This document shows, one piece after another, positions 23,038-34,651 of a stretch of DNA of 64,000 nt (position 1 is its first letter; each line of letters opens with the position of its first letter). A model generated the notes under the pieces. The model ran no database searches, was not told where the DNA came from, and worked only from the letters and a program-made list of their open reading frames with translations. This DNA is from Salvia splendens. Taxonomy: Eukaryota > Streptophyta > Magnoliopsida > Lamiales > Lamiaceae. The DNA is taken from the NCBI RefSeq assembly GCF_004379255.2, contig NC_056050.1, positions 20,019,514-20,083,513 of the forward strand, in the 5' to 3' direction. The translations under genes were made by a program, and so were the position numbers.

Positions 23038-23606
23038 TGATGGGATACGAACTAAACAACTAAACAATAATTGCGAGCCCAATAGCAGTGACGGCCCATC
23101 AGCCCAAAACCCAAGAAAGAGTATCAGTTCGGCACAACCAAAGAGTTCGGTCACAGCCTATAGCTCGGTAAAAGCCGACCAATCGAGCTCAACTCTCAGA
23201 TCGGCAAAAGCTGATCGGCAAAGTTCAGCAGTTCGGTCTCAGTATTCGACCGAACAAGGAGATAGTGGACCCATGCAGGATCTCCACGACCTCCATTACA
23301 CCCACGATCTATTTAGTGGTATTAAGCAGTTATCAACCCCCCTACCAGGGCTGCAAACCACGATCTTAGTTCGAATGTATAAATAGAACTTAGATCAGAT
23401 AGACCAGGGTTAAGTTCTCTAGATCCTGAATCTCATATAGCAAATCAGTATTGTAATCTGTAAGCTAGATCAAGCAATACAAATTTACCCTCTATTCTTC
23501 CCGTGGACGTAGATTTACCTCAGTAAATCGAACCACGTAATTTTCAGTGTTGTGATCTTCATTTATTACTTGCATTTATTCCCATCAAAAATTCGCCAAA
23601 TCATCA
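23038..23606 (+). repeat. 5' LTR
   Basis: Begins TG and ends CA. TATAAATA at 23378-23385 is the likely core promoter. Differs from the 3' LTR at one position near 23488 (A versus G). Confidence 0.93.
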
Positions 23607-25556
23607 CTGACTCAAAAAGTCATCGCACCGAGCCTCCCCAGCAGCTCGATTTGAATGAGGCTGTCAAGTTGTTCTTGGCTGAGAAGCAGGATGAGTTCTT
23701 AACATTCCTGCAAAAGAGCCAGAAGCCGGAGAAGAAAACGGCGGATTCTCCCTCCCCCTCCAGACATGAAAGTCACTACCGCAGTAGTGTCGTATCTTCC
23801 AGGAGAAAGAATCCTCACCACCGATATGTTCCTTCTCCTCCTTGTTACCGAAATCACAGGAGAACTCCATCTCCACCATACCGTAGAGATGTCGGATTCG
23901 CTATGTATGGAGCGCTGAAGACTCCATTTTCGGATGATATCACCAGAACTCCGTTGCCACAGAATTACCGAACTCCGTCAGTGACTTATGACGGGTTAGT
24001 GGATCCTCATGATTTCCTGGGACGCTATCAGTATAATATGGCGAACCAAGGTCTCAATGAGGTTCATATGTGTAAGCTGTTTCCCGAGCTGCTCATCGGG
24101 AACGCAAGAAGGTGGTTTGATAGCCTCCCTCAAGGCAGCATTAGATCTTACAGAGATCTAATGGATGCTTTTCATAGGAGGTTCTTCCAGAAAGCTGAAA
24201 CCCGAATCACTTCGGCTCAGCTGCTTTTATAGTCAAGGTCGCGATGAAAAGATTAGCGACTTCATGACAAGATTCCACAAGGAATGCCTACAAGTAGATG
24301 ATCTCAATGATCTACTTGTCATTTCGGCATTCCAAAATGGAATTCTGCCAGGAGCTCTCTACAGAAAGCTCGTTGAATGCAGTCCGCAAACAGCTCAAGA
24401 GATGTGGGACATTGCGGACCAGTTTTCTCGTGCTGATGAGGCAGACCGTCGAAAACGGTCTTTAGACAGCTCTTCCAGAGGAGACAAGAGGAAGCCCGAT
24501 CATAGCGATCAGGGACATCCTCGCCGAACTCCTTTTGAAAGAATTCAAAGGGCACCGGTACAAGACAGATTGGGACCACGTCTCAATCCTGAGAAACCAC
24601 CCGCTCAGTTCGTACCATTGAACAAGTCGAGAGCGGAAATTTTCGAACTGCATTCTGATATGTTCGAAAAACCAAAGCCGATGACGAAATCGGCCACGCG
24701 CCGAAGTCAGGATAAATATTGCTCCTTCCATCAAGACCACGGTCACGATACCGAGGAGTGCCGAAATTTGGTAGCAGATATTGATGTTCTTGTGAAAGCA
24801 GGGACGTTAAAAAAATACCAAAACAAGCCGCCGAAAAAGAATAAGAAACAGAGAAGTGCGAACTGCGCTCCTCAGGATCCTAAAAGGCAACAGGATCCCG
24901 AAGACGATGACGAGCCGCAATATGATGGAGTAATCCAGACTATTGACGCTCTCCCAGCCGGGAAGACTAAATCGTCTCTAAAATCAGAGCGCAGAGGCTT
25001 CAATCGAGAGGAGCCAACACATAAAAGGCTGAAGAAGGAGGAAGTAATTACATTTTCAGATGCAGATCCCGTCCCGGCCATTTCTCCTCATCAAGACGCT
25101 ATTGTCATTCAAGCTGGAGTGGCAAACAAACTGATCCACAGAGTGTTTGTGGATACAGGAGCGTCGGTTAGCATTCTTTTTAAAGAATGTTTTGATAAAC
25201 TGGAAGTGGATCCAGCTCGGCTCAGTCCGGCCCCACTTCCTCTGAAAAGTTTCGCCCAGGAGGACACCCGCCCTGAAGGTATTATCAGTCTTCCGATTAC
25301 GGTAGGAAGAGCGCCTACTAGCTCCAGTACGGTGATCGAGTTTTTTGTGGTAAAAGCTCGATCCCCGTATAACATTATACTGGGAAGAGACTGGCTCAAC
25401 ACAGTTCGGGCCATTTGCTCTACTTATCACCTCACAATCAAGATCCCCACTAAAGGAGGGATAGCAGTCATCCGAGGTGATCAAAAGAGAGCAAAAGAAT
25501 GTTTGCAGATTGCGCTTAAAAGTGCCGAACAATCAGATCGGCACCATCAAGCATAG
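23607..25556 (+). pseudogene. gag and protease, frameshifted
   Basis: The first frame (to 24232) enters directly from the LTR; its first Met is at 23552 inside the LTR, and none follows until MYGALK. It carries the gag core (DPHDFLGRYQ, ELLIGNARRWFDSL). It stops at LLL followed by TAG. The gag continues one frame over (YSQGRDEKISDFM onward), so a one-base shift lies near 24226. A zinc-finger-like CSFHQDHGHDTEEC is present, then the protease active site VDTGAS near 25150 and GRDWL near 25385. The frame ends at 25556. Gag forms the particle and the aspartic protease processes it (family knowledge). Confidence 0.85.
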
Positions 25557-25589
25557 CAATCACAGCAGCCGGAGTCAGAGGCAGGCGAA

Positions 25590-28500
25590 ATGAACGAAGT
25601 CACACCAGAGCCGAACTCGATGAAAGTTCAGTTATACGAAGATGATCCATCCAGAACGGTCAAGATCGGTTTCGCGGGAACACCTCTACTCCGGGAAAAG
25701 ACCATCCAGCTCCTCAAAGAGTACAAAGATGTCTTTGCGTGGTCTCCGTTGGACATGACTGGAGTGTCTCCCGAGGTAATTACACATCGGTTAAATATTG
25801 ATCCTTCAGTCCGGCCTATAAAACAGAAGCAAAGACTCTTTGCGGCAGAAAGAAATCAAGTCATCCATGACGAAGTCCGCCAATTACTGAAAGCGGATGT
25901 ATTATTTGAAGTAAAATATCCTTCTTGGGTGGCCAATCCTGTGATGATCAAGAAAAAAGAAGGAGGATGGCGGATGTGCATAGATTTTACGGATCTAAAT
26001 AAGCACTGTCCTAAAGATTGCTACCCCCTTCCCAACATAGATAAAAAAGTAGAAGATCTGATAGGCTTCGAAATTTTCTGTTTTCTTGATTTGTATAAAT
26101 GATACCACCAAGTTTTAATGGATGAGAATGATGCTTCAAAAACGGCTTTCATTACCGACTTCGGTATTTTTGCTTATAAAAAGATGCCATTTGGTTTAAA
26201 GAATGCCGGAGCCACATATCAAAGGATGGTAGATAAGCTATTTCGGCACCTGATCGGAAAAGAGGTTGAAGTATATGTTGACGACATAGTTGTTAAAAGC
26301 AGAAGCACTTCGGAGTACGAAAACAATCTCAAATCCACTCTCGACGTGCTCAAAAAAGCCAACCTCAAACTCAATCCCCAAAAATGTACCTTTTTGGTAG
26401 ATTCGGGAAAATTTCTGGGTTGTTGGGTTTCAAAGGAAGGACTCAAGGCAAATCCCCTAAAGGTTCAAGTTGTTCAGAACATGGCAATGCCGAAGTCCAT
26501 ACATGATGTGCAAAGGCTAACTGGATGTCTAGCCGCACTGAATAGATTCCTTTCCCAAGCAGCCGAAAAGCAAATGCCGTTCTTCAATGTTTTGAAGAAG
26601 GCACCAAAGTTTGAGTGGGGAGCCGAACAGAAAAAGGCTTTTGACGAACTCAAAAGTTATTTAACCGAACTTCCTACTCTCTCTGCTCCAACAGATGCCG
26701 AAGTGATATTCTTATATTTAGCAGCATCAGATCAAACCATTAGCGCGGTGCTTGTACGAGAAGAAGGCCTAAAACAGCGTCCTATCTACTTTACAAGCCG
26801 AGCATTAAGAGGTCCCGAAACAAGGTATCAACCTCTGGAAAAAATTGCTCTGGCATTAGTAAATGCAGCAAGGAGACTGCGGCCATATTTCTATGCTCAC
26901 AAAGTATGCGTCTTAACCGATCTTCCACTTCGGCAAGTTTTGACTAAGCCAGAAGCATCAGGCAGAATTGCCAAGTGGGCCATAGAGTTGGGAGAACATT
27001 CAATAGAATATCTACCTCGGAAAGCCATCAAGGGACAAGCCTTGGCAGATTTTCTTGTAGAGGCAAAGTTCGATCAGGCAATCCCTATTATTGCCGAACA
27101 GAAAAATCCTACCAATGATGAACTAACACAGCCCCAGAAACCCGAAGTAGAGCCGCCGGACTGTTGGATTGGATTCGTAGATGGAGCTTCGAATAAGACA
27201 GGAAGTGGAGCTGGTATTCTACTTATCGCTCCCGACGGACACGAAGTAACTTATTCACTTCGGTTCTTATTCCCAACCACTAATAACGAAGCCGAATACG
27301 AAGCCCTTCTTGCCGGACTTCAGTTAGCGCAACATCTACTTGTCAAATCTCTCAAAATTCATTGTGATTCACAAGTCATAGTGAATCACATGCTGGGTAC
27401 AAGTGAAGCCCGTGGTGAAAGGATGAAAAAATACTTGGACAAAGCGCAAAGTATTAGCCGAAATTTCTCTTATTTTCGGATAATCCACATTCCCAGAGCG
27501 GGAAATAGCCGAGCAGATACTTTAAGTAAGTTGGCCTCACAAAGGTGGAGGAATTACCGCACAGAAGCATTGATGAAGCTGAAGTACACTCAGTAACCAG
27601 TTCACCAAACTGGATGACGCCAATATTAAAGTATCTAGATCAAGGACAACTGCCCGAGGATAAGAGAGAAGCAAGGAAAATCACATGCCGAGCACGTCGG
27701 TATGAACTTCATGAAGGAGTCCTATATAGAAAGTCCTACCTTCAACCGTTATTGCGATGTGTAGGACCAGAAGAGACGGATTACATCCTTAGAGAAGTTC
27801 ATGAAGGATCTTGCGGTAGCCACATCGGAGCTAGAGCATTAGCTAAAAAAGTTCTGAGATGGGGATATTATTGGCCAACTTTGGTACAAGAAGCAGTACA
27901 GCTAGTTAAGAAATGTACGAAATGCCAAATCCATGCAAATATCCCAAGGACGCCGCAGACTGATCTATGTGCTATGCAAAGCCCTTGGCCTTTTATGCAA
28001 TGGGGCATAGACATAGTAGGACCACTACCACAAGCTCCCCGGCAAATGAAATTCTTGATCGTTGCCGTGGATTACTTCACAAAGTGGGTGGAGGCTGAAC
28101 CATTAGCTACGATAACAAGCTCAAAGGCATTAGATTTTGTCTGGAAGAACATAGTTTGCCGATTTGGCATACCCCATATCCTCATTTCAGATAATGGGAC
28201 TCAGTTTACTGACAAAACATTCAAGAATTGGCGCCAAGAGTTGAATATTCAACAGCGGTTCACTTCAGTCTCTCACCCACAAGCAAACGGACAAACGGAA
28301 GTAACAAACCGTACTTTGGTGAAAGGATTAAAAACTCGGTTAGAACAAGCCAAAGGACAATGGGTAGAAAATCTTCCTCAAGTCCTATGGTCTTACCGAA
28401 CTACACCAAAAGCCTCCAACGGTGAAACTCCGTACAGTCTAGTGTACGGCACTGAAGCCGTAATTCCGGTTGAGATCGGCATACCCAGCCCCCGAACCCT

Positions 28501-28843
28501 TAATTTCTCAACAGAACTGAATGACGACGGACTGAGAGCCGAACTAGATCTTGCCGAAGAAAGAAGAGAATTGGCCTTCATAAAAGAAGCCAAGTACAAG
28601 GAGCAAGTAACCCGGTATTATAACCAAAGGGTGAAAAAGCTGCAGTTTCAAGTGGGAGATCTCGTATTGAGAAACAATGAAGTAAGCCGAGCAGAAAAGC
28701 TGGGCAAACTTGAACCCACATGGGAAGGTCCGTATCGGGTGTCAGAAGTCCTGGGAAAAGGGTCTTATAAATTAACCCACATGTCAGGAGAACAAGTACC
28801 CCGAACATGGCATATTTCCAACCTCAAGAAGTTCTATTTGTAA
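25590..28843 (+). pseudogene. pol: reverse transcriptase, RNase H, integrase; one nonsense and one frameshift
   Basis: Reverse transcriptase starts near 25700 (WRMCIDFTDLNKHCPKD) and has the catalytic YVDDIVV at about 26270. An in-frame TGA at 26100-26102 interrupts it just before YHQVLMDENDASK, where a glycine codon is usual. The RT-linked RNase H is followed by a second RNase H-like domain (GFVDGASNKTGSGAG to RADTLSKLAS, about 27170-27540). A frameshift near 27545 separates it from integrase (27545-28843). Integrase has the His/Cys zinc domain (HEGSCGSH, CTKCQIH), the catalytic core with D in WGIDIVG and SDNGTQF and E in GQTEVTN, and ends after the WHISNLKKFYL tail with no chromodomain. Confidence 0.88.
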
Positions 28844-29203
28844 GAGATAAGGTCCGGTCAGTCTTGTGTCTAGTTCGGTCCTAGGGTTATGTGCTTTCAT
28901 ATTTTTATTGTTCTTTATACTTGTCGTTTTTTAAAAGTTTAAAATCTTTTTCGTCCTTTTTATTTGTCTCTCTATGTGCGTTTTGTCTCTTACAAATGTT
29001 ACTGAGGTATATTGTTCCTTAAAGGCTGATCCCCTTTTTTTAGATCATGTATTAAAGACAATTGTGAGTCCAAGCTTCTAAAGAAGATACAAGATTCCAC
29101 AATTCAGCTTAAGAAACAAGCAATTCGTCTGAAACGAACTGCAATAAGCCGAAAACCACTCCGGTTAACTAGAGAATGCGTTACACCATTACAAAGGACT
29201 ATT

Positions 29204-29983
29204 CTACTGTCTACGATTGCTAAAGTTGAGCCACCTATCCGAAAAATCCTCATGATGCTGAGTTCGGGCGTTCCGAGCAGTTGAAGAATAAGTAGGTGGA
29301 CGAGATGCTCTGATCGACCTACCGCCTCTTCCCTGAGTCCGGGAAGTTCTAGCACCTCGGCGGCGAAGAGTCTCTTCACAAAGCATTCGCTGATCTTGCT
29401 CACTCATATTCACAACTCCTCTACGAACTTCAGGGCGTTCTTGTCTTGACGTTTCCGGTTGCTCCTGAGTCCGTTGCTGATTTGGAGTAGAATTTTGAGT
29501 AAGTGGATTAGAGGTTTGAGTTGGAGTGTGAGCATCTGTTAGCGGGAAACGGCTAAGGAATCTCTCGATTGAGGGACGCCGGAAAAGAATGATGTCGTAC
29601 AGAGAAGCCAAGCGCCGCAATGATTTCACAACTTGTTGGCAAGCCGAGCTCTCCAGCACATTGTTCTTCCGGAGTACATGAAGCTTCTCCCACAGTTCAT
29701 CAACTTGATTCTGAACTTCAGATATAGTCATTCCCCCGCGCCCGCAGATGAAATCTTCATATGCAGTCCTCTCAGCGATGACAGTATTCAGCTCGGCCTC
29801 CAGATCTTTCTTTATGCACTCTAAGTCCTTATTGTTGGACTCCAGCTCCACTAAACGAGCCAAGAGTTCATCATACTTCATCTGATCATCTATAGCTTTT
29901 TTCTCAGCTTCATTTAAAGCCAAAGAGTATAGCCGCTTCCAGTGAAGTACCTCCAGCTCCTTAGAGTTAAGAATACGAAGCAG
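29204..29983 (-). CDS. Second antisense ORF of the gypsy element, coiled coil and Arg-rich tail (partial model)
   Basis: An open frame runs from a possible splice acceptor at 29984 (CATAG) to a stop at 29204-29206. The first Met is at 29923. Residues 1-110 are heptad-like (LARLVELESNNKDLE, DELWEKLHVLRKNN). Then come a Pro/Gln/Thr-rich spacer and an Arg-rich end (RRRGARTSRTQGRGG). The open frame upstream of the Met suggests that this is a 3' exon. It may be spliced to the preceding antisense gene in some transcripts. No family recognised. Confidence 0.5.
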   Translation of the reverse strand: MLRILNSKELEVLHWKRLYSLALNEAEKKAIDDQMKYDELLARLVELESNNKDLECIKKDLEAELNTVIAERTAYEDFICGRGGMTISEVQNQVDELWEKLHVLRKNNVLESSACQQVVKSLRRLASLYDIILFRRPSIERFLSRFPLTDAHTPTQTSNPLTQNSTPNQQRTQEQPETSRQERPEVRRGVVNMSEQDQRMLCEETLRRRGARTSRTQGRGGRSIRASRPPTYSSTARNARTQHHEDFSDRWLNFSNRRQ

Positions 29984-30185
29984 CTATGTCAGTTCGGCAT
30001 TTCAGTTTACCGAGCAGGCAGTAAACCACAATAGGAGTAAAAGAGATTAAGAAGAGCTATAAGGAAGACACGAGTGTAGAAAGAAGAATTTTTTTCATTC
30101 ACAGGAAAAAATTTACACAAGGAGGGCTTCAAGGCCATTTTACAAATAGAAAGAAAGAAACTAAACTAAGAGAAGGGAGACGAAA

Positions 30186-32115
30186 TCATACTCCGCCAGT
30201 TTCGTCTCCGGCTTCCCTGTGGGTTTCAGCTTCTTTCTCCTTGTCGACCTCGGTCTCAGCCTCGGCCTCCCTCCTCCCTCCCTCCTGCTCGGCGCCCCCA
30301 TCGCCGATCTGCTGCACCTCTTGCTCGGCGTGCCCGTCGCCGGTCTGCTGATCCTTCTGCTCGGTCTCCTTGCCGGCCTCATTTTCCTGCTCACCCTCTT
30401 CTTTGAAAATTGAAGCGGGTGAAACAGGCCCCAAGGAGGCAAAGATGGCCTCCATGTTCTCGTCACGGTCAGCACGGCAATTACGGACTCGTTCAGCAGA
30501 AAGCAGGACCGATGAAGACGCAAGCTCCTCAAGGAGCGGCAGACTCTGGAGACGCGCTGCAATCTCTCGGCCATACAGCGGCAAGACGACTTCGGGTTCC
30601 TGCTCAACATTATCGGTCATCAATTTCAGCAGATCACCGATAAGGGCCGAAAATTGATTGCTCAAAAAGAGTTTCTCCGTGTAAACACGGAGAGCCTCCC
30701 CCTGAGCAACCACGGCAGCCGCCTCCCTCTGTGTCGACCGCTCTCTCTGGATGATGAGCTGGTCTTTGGCACGCTGGGCTTCATCCTGAGCCGAGATCAT
30801 AGCGGCCCTTGCCCTCTCAAAGTCTGCCCGAGCCTGTTCGGCCTGGTGACGAGCAGCATTCAAATTCCTCTGCATCTCATCATAATCGCTGGACGCTTTA
30901 GAGAGTTCAACTGTGACGAGTTTGCAGAGCATATTGTTCCTCTGAAAATGGAAAAAGGAAAAAGTCAACAGAGGGGCCACAAAAAAATATAGGAAAGAAG
31001 CAAAGCCAGAAAATCAAGAAGAAAATTCACCTCTACAAAGTCCTTTGGCCATAAAAAGGGCTCAGAGATATGTTCCGAAGTGGCCGTAACCACTCCTGAT
31101 CCATAACCCCCCGGGACAATGTCTCTCTCTGGCGCTTTTGGGGGTTTCTGAGTCTTCGCCTTCCCCTTTGCCGAGGTCGATCCCGGCTTTTTTGGATCCG
31201 AAGACTGACTCGAAGAGGTCTTCTGCCTCTTCGGATTCTTCTCGGCATCAGACGCCGAGCTGGTGGTTTTCTGTTTCTCCGGCTCCTTTGATTCGGAGGA
31301 TTTGCGACCAAGCCTGCTTAGCATGTTCACTGCCAAAAAGCAAGAAAACAAAGTTAGTTTTCGCCGCTAAAGCAGTAAAGCATAAAAAAGAAATCCTCAC
31401 CCTCAGTCTCTTCGTCCGAAGACGAGGAGTCGAACACGAAGTCACCCTTGACGAGCTCAGATTCCAAATACTGTTTCCTAATCATGGGAATCTTATTGAG
31501 CCCGCCCTCGAGCTCGTCCAACGGTTCTACCCGAGGATGAGGAATTACGGACTTCGGCCCTCTCCAGGAAAAGTCCGGAGCCGCTGTCCTATTGTAAAAA
31601 AAGAAGCGATTTTTCCACATCGGCCATTTGGTTTTACAGAAGGCTCTAAAGGGCTGTAAAGGGATCAAGTAAAACCAGGATCCCTTTCTCTTAAACTGAA
31701 AGAAATTAAGGATTGCCCTCAGTAACAGATCCTTTTCTAGTCTACGCAGCTCGGCAGCAAAGGCCGATAAGTGCCTCCAAGAATTTGGAGTCACCTGACC
31801 TAAAGGAAGTTGGAAAAAATCAAGAAGCTCTACAAAGGCGGGGGGAAGAGGGAAACGAAGCCCGCATTCTAAGCAGGCTTCGTAAACGGTGGCATAACCC
31901 TCCGGCGGCGAGTTAGCCCTATGAGTGTCGTCGGGAATCACCACTAACCCCCCAGGAAGAAAATATTTTCTGTGTAAGGATATCACAGTATCCTTACTCA
32001 AAATGCTGTGAAAATATTCTACCGTCTTCTCCCCGGACTTTTTCCGGCCAGAAGATCCCTTACCCCCCTTCCTACCACTACCTGATTCAGAAACATTTTC
32101 AGAAGAAGAAGACAT
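30186..32115 (-). CDS. Antisense spliced ORF of the gypsy element, 589 aa, putative gypsy-type transposon domain plus coiled coil
   Basis: Three exons on the minus strand, 32115-31401, 31329-31031 and 30941-30186, join with GT-AG borders and matching phases into 590 uninterrupted codons. Exon 1 has a Ser/Gly/Lys-rich start, then the conserved region found in plant entries called putative gypsy-type transposon (PF04195 as I recall it): GGLVVIPDDTHRANSPPEGYATVYEACLEC (split here by description: block centred on residue 60), FPLPPAFVELLDFFQL, and WRHLSAFAAELRRLEKD. Exon 2 is Lys/Ser/Pro-rich and likely nuclear. Exon 3 is a long coiled coil (residues about 340-470), followed by a Glu/Gln-rich tail. 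It runs opposite to gag-pol and, unlike pol, has no lesion. Its role is unknown; some Tat-lineage elements carry antisense ORFs. Confidence 0.7.
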
Positions 32116-32417
32116 GATTCTTACTCTTTGATGGTCGAAAGTCTCTGAAGAAATTCTTGAAGAAGCGGAAGAAAATTTTACGAAAAAGAGAGAGAATGCA
32201 GAAGAAACAATCGCAAAAGTGTTCCAATGATGAAGAAAGGAAATATTTGTCAGATTCGCAGAGGCGTTTCAAATTCGTCGCACCGTTTCAAATCCCACTT
32301 TTTCTGGATTCTCTGGCCGGATTTGCTGTCACATTTAATGCAGACACGTGCAGAGCACGTCCCCCTTACACTTATCCAAAATGCCGAAGTGATTCACTTC
32401 GCTTTTCGGGGGGGTGG

Positions 32418-32986
32418 TGATGGGATACGAACTAAACAACTAAACAATAATTGCGAGCCCAATAGCAGTGACGGCCCATCAGCCCAAAACCCAAGAAAGA
32501 GTATCAGTTCGGCACAACCAAAGAGTTCGGTCACAGCCTATAGCTCGGTAAAAGCCGACCAATCGAGCTCAACTCTCAGATCGGCAAAAGCTGATCGGCA
32601 AAGTTCAGCAGTTCGGTCTCAGTATTCGACCGAACAAGGAGATAGTGGACCCATGCAGGATCTCCACGACCTCCATTACACCCACGATCTATTTAGTGGT
32701 ATTAAGCAGTTATCAACCCCCCTACCAGGGCTGCAAACCACGATCTTAGTTCGAATGTATAAATAGAACTTAGATCAGATAGACCAGGGTTAAGTTCTCT
32801 AGATCCTGAATCTCATATAGCAAATCAGTATTGTAATCTGTAAGCTAGATCAAGCAATACAAATTTGCCCTCTATTCTTCCCGTGGACGTAGATTTACCT
32901 CAGTAAATCGAACCACGTAATTTTCAGTGTTGTGATCTTCATTTATTACTTGCATTTATTCCCATCAAAAATTCGCCAAATCATCA
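32418..32986 (+). repeat. 3' LTR
   Basis: Same length and sequence as the 5' LTR except one base near 32868. The purine tract GGGGGGGTGG abuts it at 32408-32417. Confidence 0.93.
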
Positions 32987-32991
32987 CTGCA

Positions 32992-33667
32992 GCATTTTAA
33001 AAACCAATAGAATTAGAGCAAAGGGTAAATAGATTTTTTTTTAAAAAGGGAAGAAAACAAAGCTAGGCTAAAAGTTGAGCAATCTTGAACTGAAAATAAA
33101 GCAAAAGTTGGCATGCAACTCAAACAAGATTAAGAAAAGCAACTGAAGAAAATGAAGAAAACGACAAGGAAAATACTAAATAAAAAAAACTAGTAATTAA
33201 CATATAAAATAATAACGATATGAATTACTATTATGTTAACTTGGTGCAAAAGCTGTGCGTGGAAAAAAAATATTAGGGGCTCAAAGATTACAGTTGTAAA
33301 GGAAAATAAGTGGGGACAAATATTTGTTTATTAATGAAAAAAATAATACATGACTTGTATTTTTCTTCTTATTTCAGCTTGTGCAATTGATTCACTACCA
33401 TGATATCAACAACGGTTAAGACCCACTAAAAAATATAATCATCACTAATAAAACAAAAGGTCATTATCGTTATTAATTCTCGTGTGATTTTTGCCTTTTT
33501 TTTCAATTAAAAGCCAAGAGAACATGATTTATCAATCAATAGTAGATTTACTAAAAACCAAAATACCTTAAAATGAATGGCATGGAGTCCATAGATTTAA
33601 GAATAATTTTAATTTCAACCATGCATTCAATGGAAAATTCTTAACGGCTGAGATTAATTGGTTTATA
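32992..33667. other. Spacer
   Basis: AT-rich flank of the gypsy insertion; no feature supported. Confidence 0.5.
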
Positions 33668-33920
33668 CTACCTCCGTCCCCAAAAAATTGTTCCACTTTG
33701 ACCCGGCACGGGTTTTAAGAAATGTAATGAAAAGTGAGTTGAAAAAGTTAGAGAATTGTGGGTCCTACTTTTATATATTAGTTTTATAATAAAATGTGAG
33801 TAGGAATGCGTTAGTGGAATATGAGGTCCATTACAAAAAATGGTAAAAAGTGAAATGAGACAAATTTTAAGGGACGGACGAAAATGGAAAAATTGGACAA
33901 ATTTTCAGGGACGAAGGTAG
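33668..33920. mobile_element. Stowaway-type MITE
   Basis: Ends CTACCTCCGTCCCCAAAAA and TCAGGGACGAAGGTAG, inverted, between TA targets. Confidence 0.78.
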
Positions 33921-34060
33921 TACAATTTACGCAATAATATTACTACTATTCATATATGACTAATTTGTGCTAGATATTTTTGAAATTGCAATTTTGGAAT
34001 TTGATGGCTTATTCTTAATTTGACTTCATGTACAATGCAAGAGGTGGACCACATAATATA

Positions 34061-34171
34061 TATCCTAATTATCTCATTAAAATGTGATGCATAAATTAAA
34101 TAGTACTCCCTCCGTCCCTTAATATATATCCTAATTATCTCATTAAAATGTGATGCATAAATTAAATAATA
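34061..34171. repeat. Tandem duplication including a MITE tip
   Basis: TAATATATATCCTAATTATC followed by TCATTAAAATGTGATGCATA occurs twice, about 65 bp apart, each copy ending in ACTCCCTCCGTCCCT. The first MITE tip (34107) has no matching partner, so it arose by duplication and not by insertion. Confidence 0.8.
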
Positions 34172-34651
34172 CTCCCTCCGTCCCTGAAAATCTGTCACAT
34201 TTCATTTTCTGCAATGGTTTTGGAAAAATGATACTCCCCTCGTCCCTAGTTACTTGAGTCGTATTCCATTTTGGGTTGTCCCAAGTTACTTGAGTCATTT
34301 ATCTTTTTAGCAAAAAACAAAACATTTAATCACACTTACTTTATTCTTTCTTTTATTTTACTCTCTCTCTCCTCTCTCTTACTTTATTCTATATTCTACT
34401 TTATTTAATTCACTAAACATAACTTTATTAAATCCCGTGCCGAAAAGAAACGCATCAAGTACCGTGAGACGGAGGAAGTAATAAATAGTTAAAGTTGAGA
34501 GAGAGTAAAATAAAAGAGACAATAATATAGAGAATACTCTTATCTACATTATTCCCTCTCTTATTTTATCCTCTCTACTTTAAATATTTATTATCATTTT
34601 AAAAATGAGTGCAGAAAATGAAATGCGATAAATTTTCGGGGATAGATGGAG
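34172..34651. mobile_element. Stowaway-type MITE (outer), interrupted by a second one
   Basis: Ends CTCCCTCCGTCCCTGAAAA and TTTTCGGGGATAGATGGAG are inverted, between TA targets. The interior is split by another MITE at 34234-34478. Confidence 0.75.
34234..34478. mobile_element. Stowaway-type MITE (inner, nested)
   Basis: Ends CTCCCCTCGTCCCTAGTTAC and GTGAGACGGAGGAAG are inverted, with TA on both sides, inside the outer MITE. Confidence 0.72.

Larger units (their letters stand above)
23038..32986 (+). mobile_element. Complete Ty3/gypsy LTR retrotransposon, about 9.95 kb
   Basis: Two 569-bp LTRs (23038-23606 and 32418-32986), each TGATGGG...AATCATCA, bracket gag, protease, reverse transcriptase, RNase H and integrase in the Ty3/gypsy order. 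The 5-bp target duplication CTGCA is exact (23033-23037, 32987-32991). By eye the LTRs differ at one base, so the insertion is recent. Antisense ORFs lie between integrase and the 3' LTR. A second RNase H-like domain after the RT-RH unit and the absence of a chromodomain point to the Tat (Ogre/Retand-like) lineage; this is inference. A G-rich polypurine tract is present at 32408-32417, but no TGG-type primer binding site follows the left LTR. Confidence 0.95.

Noticed and set aside
23018..23386. 122-codon frame in the 5' LTR as a gene
   Set aside because: The same frame occurs in the 3' LTR and lies in U3; it is an LTR by-product.
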